Positions 60,301 through 64,000 of a DNA stretch of 64,000 bases are shown piece by piece (the stretch's first letter is position 1; each line of letters starts with the position of its first letter). The notes under the pieces are model-generated. The model was given only the letters and a program-made list of their open reading frames with translations. It searched no databases and had not been told where the DNA came from. Source of the stretch: Neurospora intermedia (lineage: Eukaryota; Ascomycota; Sordariomycetes; Sordariales; Sordariaceae); the NCBI GenBank assembly GCA_037102815.1, contig BTPP01000004.1, positions 310,001 to 374,000 of the forward strand. The letters are read 5' to 3'. Both the position numbers and the translations under genes were made by a program.

Positions 60301-61310
60301 ATACTATAGTAGTACTATTATAGGGAACTTATAATTTTCTTTTCTTTTTTGGAGGAAATTTTACCTCCTCTATTACGTTCGAAAATTAAATTACCTTCTT
60401 TAACCGCTACTTCTCCTCTGGAATATCCCCCTCCTATTATATTATTTTTATTAACCCTATTAAATCCTCCTTTAATATTCGAATATTTATTACCCTTTCT
60501 CCTAATTCTATTTCCTCTTCCTTTAATTCTCTAGTACCTACTACCTCCTCCCTATTAAATAATAGATTTAAACGAATATATAATTCCTCCTCCCTTAGTA
60601 ATATTTTATCTTCCTCTATTATTTTATATTACTCTTCTAACCTTTCTACCTAATTCTCTAACTTCTTAATTAATTTGTTAAAAATAGTATTTACTGCCCT
60701 AGTTGTTACTTTTTCTTAAAAGGTTTAAATTATTCTAAATATCTAAGTATTAATCCTAGTAACGAGGGTATTTAAATAAAGAGCGGCCGTAATAGTAGTA
60801 TATTTAATATCCCGGGTAAACGCTATAATAATATTTATTAAAACCTTTAATTTAACGAATAATAATAATTATAAGGCTATTAAACTACTCTAATCCGTAC
60901 GAAGAGCCTAATAATTCTCTTCTAGAACCCTTAATCTTTCGAATATTTCGATTAAGGTTGGGGCTAAAAACGAAAGAATATTTAGAATTACAATTAAAAA
61001 TACTATAATAGTAAAAAGGGGAGTTAGTAGTACTTTACTAATAGGGTAAGCGAATATAAAGTAAGTAATATTATTAGAATTCGAATTAATAATTAAATTA
61101 GAATAAAAAGACTTAAAAATACTTATAGAGTAATATAACCTTCGGCCGTTAGTTAATTAAAATTATAAATTGTAATTATTATATATTAGAAGGATTAGTA
61201 AAATAGAGTTTTATTATTTAGGTAGCCCTCCTCTAATTAGGAAGAGTATTATTCCTAAACGGTAGAAGGTTGCTACTAGTAAGTAGCGGAATTCTTTAAA
61301 TATATATAAG
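60301..61310 (+). other. Unassigned AT-rich segment between two LTR fossils
   Basis: A plus-strand open frame at 60,349-60,534 is Leu/Pro-rich (LPSLTATSPLEYPPP) and is followed by Leu/Glu-containing stretches to about 61.0 kb. It may be the 3' flank of the chromovirus, the start of a gag-like ORF of another element, or chance in pyrimidine-rich DNA. No LTR or terminal repeat was found. Confidence 0.3.
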
Positions 61311-61694
61311 TGATACGGGTAACCGGAGTGCTCTACAAATAATAGTATGATGATATTTGAAAGCGTTGTAAAAAGTAATGAAGAAGGAAGAACCAGAAGC
61401 CAACGGCTGGCCCAGAGGGCAAGCCTTATAAGGCTTCCTTATCTTATCGCAATCCTATTCAATTGGGACTGCGGCTTGCCGGCCGGGTATAACCCTATTG
61501 TAGCAACCTTTATATACAACCGGCCGGGTAGACTAGTTATACGTAACCAGGCACCCTATAGCCTTATTTAATTTATATACAATAATATAACTATCTAGTA
61601 TTAAATCCCGGCTTACAAAAATATCGCTAATATCCTTACTAAGAACGCCCTTATAATACTTTAATCTAGCTTCGAATAATATACTTAGTACAAC
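61311..61694 (-). repeat. Probable 3' LTR of the third gypsy fossil
   Basis: TG...CA ends, an abrupt low-RIP outer part and a RIP-rich inner part, matching the pattern of the LTRs at 42.1 and 58.6 kb. Its partner is outside the window, so the exact right end is inferred from the adjacent purine tract on the minus strand. Confidence 0.5.
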
Positions 61695-64000
61695 ATTTTT
61701 CCTACACACTACGTCCTCCTTTCCGTACCTAGTACTCTTCGATTAACTCCTTCGTATTATATAGCTTCTCTTTAATTTTCTATCGATTATATTAATATCT
61801 ATAGCCGAGCTATTTAATGTAATATTTATACGTACTATTATTTTTAAACTTATAATTTAAAAGTACCTTAATTTTATAATTAGTATTACCGTTGTTATTA
61901 TCTAATTCTTACGAATCTTCGACTAGCCTAGGTAGTAGAGTAATATAATTGAAAGGGTTATTTCCCTTAAGTATAAGCTTTAAGTATATAATAGAAATAA
62001 TTAGATAGATCTTTATTTCTTCGGGAAATTCTAATTCGTATATAAATTTACCTACTTTATAAATAATTTTAAAAGGGCTAATATATTATTATAATAATTT
62101 TCTTAATAGGCGTCCCAATAAGTAATATCCTTTATACAACTTAAAAAAGGCTTCGTTACTAATTTCCAATTCGATTTATCGGTAGTTAGTATTATAATAA
62201 TGCTTAACGTCGGTAATAGCGAAATTTATAGTAAAGCGAACGTTTTTTCGAATATATTTACAAAGAATTTCATAATCCTATACTTCCTTAACTATATTAC
62301 TAGTAATTAGATCGATAGAAATTATAAATTTATAACCGAAAAAGTATTTATAAGGGTTTACTCTAATAGCTTTAATGTAGGTACTATTAAAGTTCTATTA
62401 TAAATAAATAACTACTTCGAACTATACTTTATCGGGATAATAGAAAGTATAAAATCGTAGTACTATTTTAACGCTCTAATTCTTTTATTCTACCAATCTA
62501 TCTCCCTAAGGGTAATATATAATAGTTATTAATAGTTTAATATTTATAACTTTCTATATACCTTTCTACAAAACTAATATAAATTTACAATCCTAATCTA
62601 AAATAATAGCAATTAGCATTCCCCAATTATAAAATAATAATTAGCGAATAAAAACTTTACCCTAGTCTTCTACTATATATATTAAATATTTAGGGATAAG
62701 CAGCGATCTCTTAAATAATTTATTAATTATAGGAGCTATATAATTAAAAGTATTATAGCCTTTTAAATACTATAGTATATTAATAATTAATACTTCTAAT
62801 AGACTAATAATAAAATCGATAGTAATAATTCGTATTGGGAATATATTCTCGGGACGGATTAACTAATAGTCGCTAATTAGAATACTTCTATCGGTTTAAT
62901 TAAAATTATAAATAGGGCATTTCTAAACGTATTCTTTAATTAATTATATTTTATTAAAGAACGAGAAAGCCTTTAAATTATATATTATTTAATCTCTTCT
63001 AAAGTAGTACTTCTTATTATAAATAGTCTAGAAAATTTCTTTTACATAATTGAAGGGTACGTACAAATTCTTAAATCCATTATTCTATTAATTATAAATT
63101 AAATTATATTTATTTATAAAGAACGGATATCCGGGTTAGCGAAAAATACTACCGTCCTTAATAATATAGTCCTTTAAATCCTTTATAACAATCGCGAATT
63201 TCGTATCGTCTTTATAACCGGTCGTAAAGCGCTAGAATATCGCCTTATCTATTTAAGTTTTAATATAGACGTAGAAGACTTCTCGATTATATTATTCCTT
63301 ATTATATTCGTTCGTATGCTAAATATCGTTAAGAATCGCCTTTCCCTCTAGGTTACTATTATCGCCTTTTACCTTCAAACGGTTTAAAGCATTTAGAAGA
63401 AAATTAAATTTACTAAATAAGTAATATACTTTAATATTATATTAAGATAAATAAATTAACGTATTAATTAAACGTTGGTTTACTCTATTTATTAACGAGG
63501 TTTGTAAGTTAATTTATTTAATAATTCTTTTAATTGCGGAATAGTCGGTTAGAACAATAATAATTTTATTATAAAAATAAATTTATATATATAGTCGTTT
63601 AACGGCTTAAATTAGGTATATAACCTCTAACTCTAATAATTTATATTTAATTTCTACTAAAATTAATACTTTATTTAGGAATATAATAGGTAGGATTTAA
63701 TTAGAGGGGATATTCAATTTAGGGGCCTAAAAGTAATTTACTTTAAAATAAAATATAATAATGCTAAACCCTCTCTCGAAGGATCTATCTATTTAGAAGA
63801 AAGCTTATTAATCCGGGTTAAAATAAGTAAATATAATTGGATTATTATAAATAGCGTCCTACAATACTTTAAAGGCAATGAATTTTTATTTAAAGGGTTC
63901 GAATTTAATCTTTATATAATAAATTACCTACTTCCTATAGCTATTTATTTTACTTATTTTTCTTCCTTCGGTTAAGAGTAAAACTTTTCTATTTTATAAT
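61311..64000 (-). mobile_element. Third Ty3/gypsy fossil, 3' part, runs off the window
   Basis: A probable 3' LTR occupies 61,311-61,694, from TGATACGGGT to AGTACAACA, followed on the plus strand by TTTTTCCTACAC. Read on the minus strand this gives a short purine tract before the LTR. Its outer 260 bases are nearly free of RIP, including GCCGGCCGGGTATAACCC. Minus-strand translation at about 63.4-63.6 kb shows an RNase H/tether pattern typical of Ty3/gypsy pol (RLINTLIYLS; NFLLNALNRLKVKGD), with integrase expected at about 63-61.8 kb. Heavily broken; the 5' half lies beyond 64,000. Confidence 0.6.

Larger units (their letters stand above)
23943..64000. other. RIP-mutated AT-rich heterochromatin
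   Basis: From here to the window end, TA dinucleotides abound while CA and TG are visibly scarce, and no host gene remains open. Duplicated sequences inside it (two LINE copies, two 339-bp LTRs) differ almost only by C/T and G/A transitions. This is the mark of repeat-induced point mutation, a premeiotic fungal defence against duplicated DNA. Such blocks carry H3K9 methylation and DNA methylation in Neurospora and make up centromeric and dispersed heterochromatin there; the chromatin state here is inferred. Confidence 0.9.

Noticed and set aside
61347-61571. 74-codon plus-strand frame in the AT-rich block
   Set aside because: It is open only because the outer LTR escaped RIP; it is LTR sequence, not a gene.
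23943-64000. CRISPR array or phage-like content in the AT-rich block
   Set aside because: No regularly spaced direct repeats; the content is eukaryotic transposons.
23943-64000. Mitochondrial DNA insertion as the cause of AT richness
   Set aside because: Repeat copies differ by transitions with CA/TG loss, and the block encodes LINE and gypsy remains, not mitochondrial genes.

Overview
The window looks like a filamentous ascomycete chromosome, most likely a Sordariomycete. Supporting signs are short introns with CTAAC or CTGAC branch points, an SRPK-type kinase of fungal style, a Tad1-like LINE, a chromodomain Ty3/gypsy element, and 40 kb of AT-rich DNA whose repeat copies differ by transitions only. 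That last pattern is the signature of repeat-induced point mutation (RIP). Species cannot be fixed from the sequence. LAYOUT: bases 1-23,744 have ordinary base composition, sparse genes and small DNA transposons. They hold (i) an inverted-repeat element with a tRNA-like Pol III unit inside it (41-632); (ii) a 592-bp miniature inverted-repeat element with an 8-bp target duplication (677-1268), with a diverged relative at 11,704-12,330; (iii) a membrane-anchored SRPK-like kinase gene on the minus strand (1892-3760); (iv) a tandem pair of paralogous genes of unknown function (4977-5573 and 7253-7858) whose promoters were duplicated with them; (v) a decayed membrane-protein-like locus (about 8.43-9.95 kb, minus); (vi) a doubtful spliced gene with a Gln/Asp minisatellite (10.5-11.35 kb); (vii) a large two-exon ankyrin-repeat gene (14,083-16,711, minus); and (viii) about 6.7 kb with no convincing gene up to the border, except one decayed exon near 22.6 kb. 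BORDER: at 23,745-23,942 a 198-bp inverted-repeat element, half GC-rich and half AT-rich, sits exactly where composition changes. HETEROCHROMATIN (23,943-64,000): nested, heavily RIP-mutated transposable elements with no intact gene. In order: a RecQ-like helicase relic (plus, about 24.74-26.9 kb); a DUF6589-like transposon ORF relic (minus, about 27.2-30.58 kb), split by Tad1-like LINE copy 1 (30,593-37,534, minus, 14-bp target duplication); and a chromodomain Ty3/gypsy fossil (plus, from 37,849), whose integrase region is split by a second Ty3/gypsy fossil (42,147-58,956, minus, 339-bp LTRs, 5-bp target duplication ATTCT). That second element is itself split by LINE copy 2 (43,202-48,750, minus, 14-bp target duplication). 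The chromovirus resumes at 58,962 and shows integrase and chromodomain to about 60.25 kb. A third Ty3/gypsy fossil (minus) begins with its 3' LTR at 61,311 and runs off the window. HOW IT WORKS TOGETHER: there is no operon-like or pathway cluster. The main story is a sharp euchromatin/heterochromatin border beside a RIP-silenced nest of transposons, whose insertion order can be read from target-site duplications. Items most worth a second look are the paralog pair with four shared histidines, a 1.39-kb promoter-plus-ORF-like block found in only one LINE copy on the opposite strand, an unidentified extra ORF in the 42-59 kb LTR element, and the polarity of RIP across LTRs.
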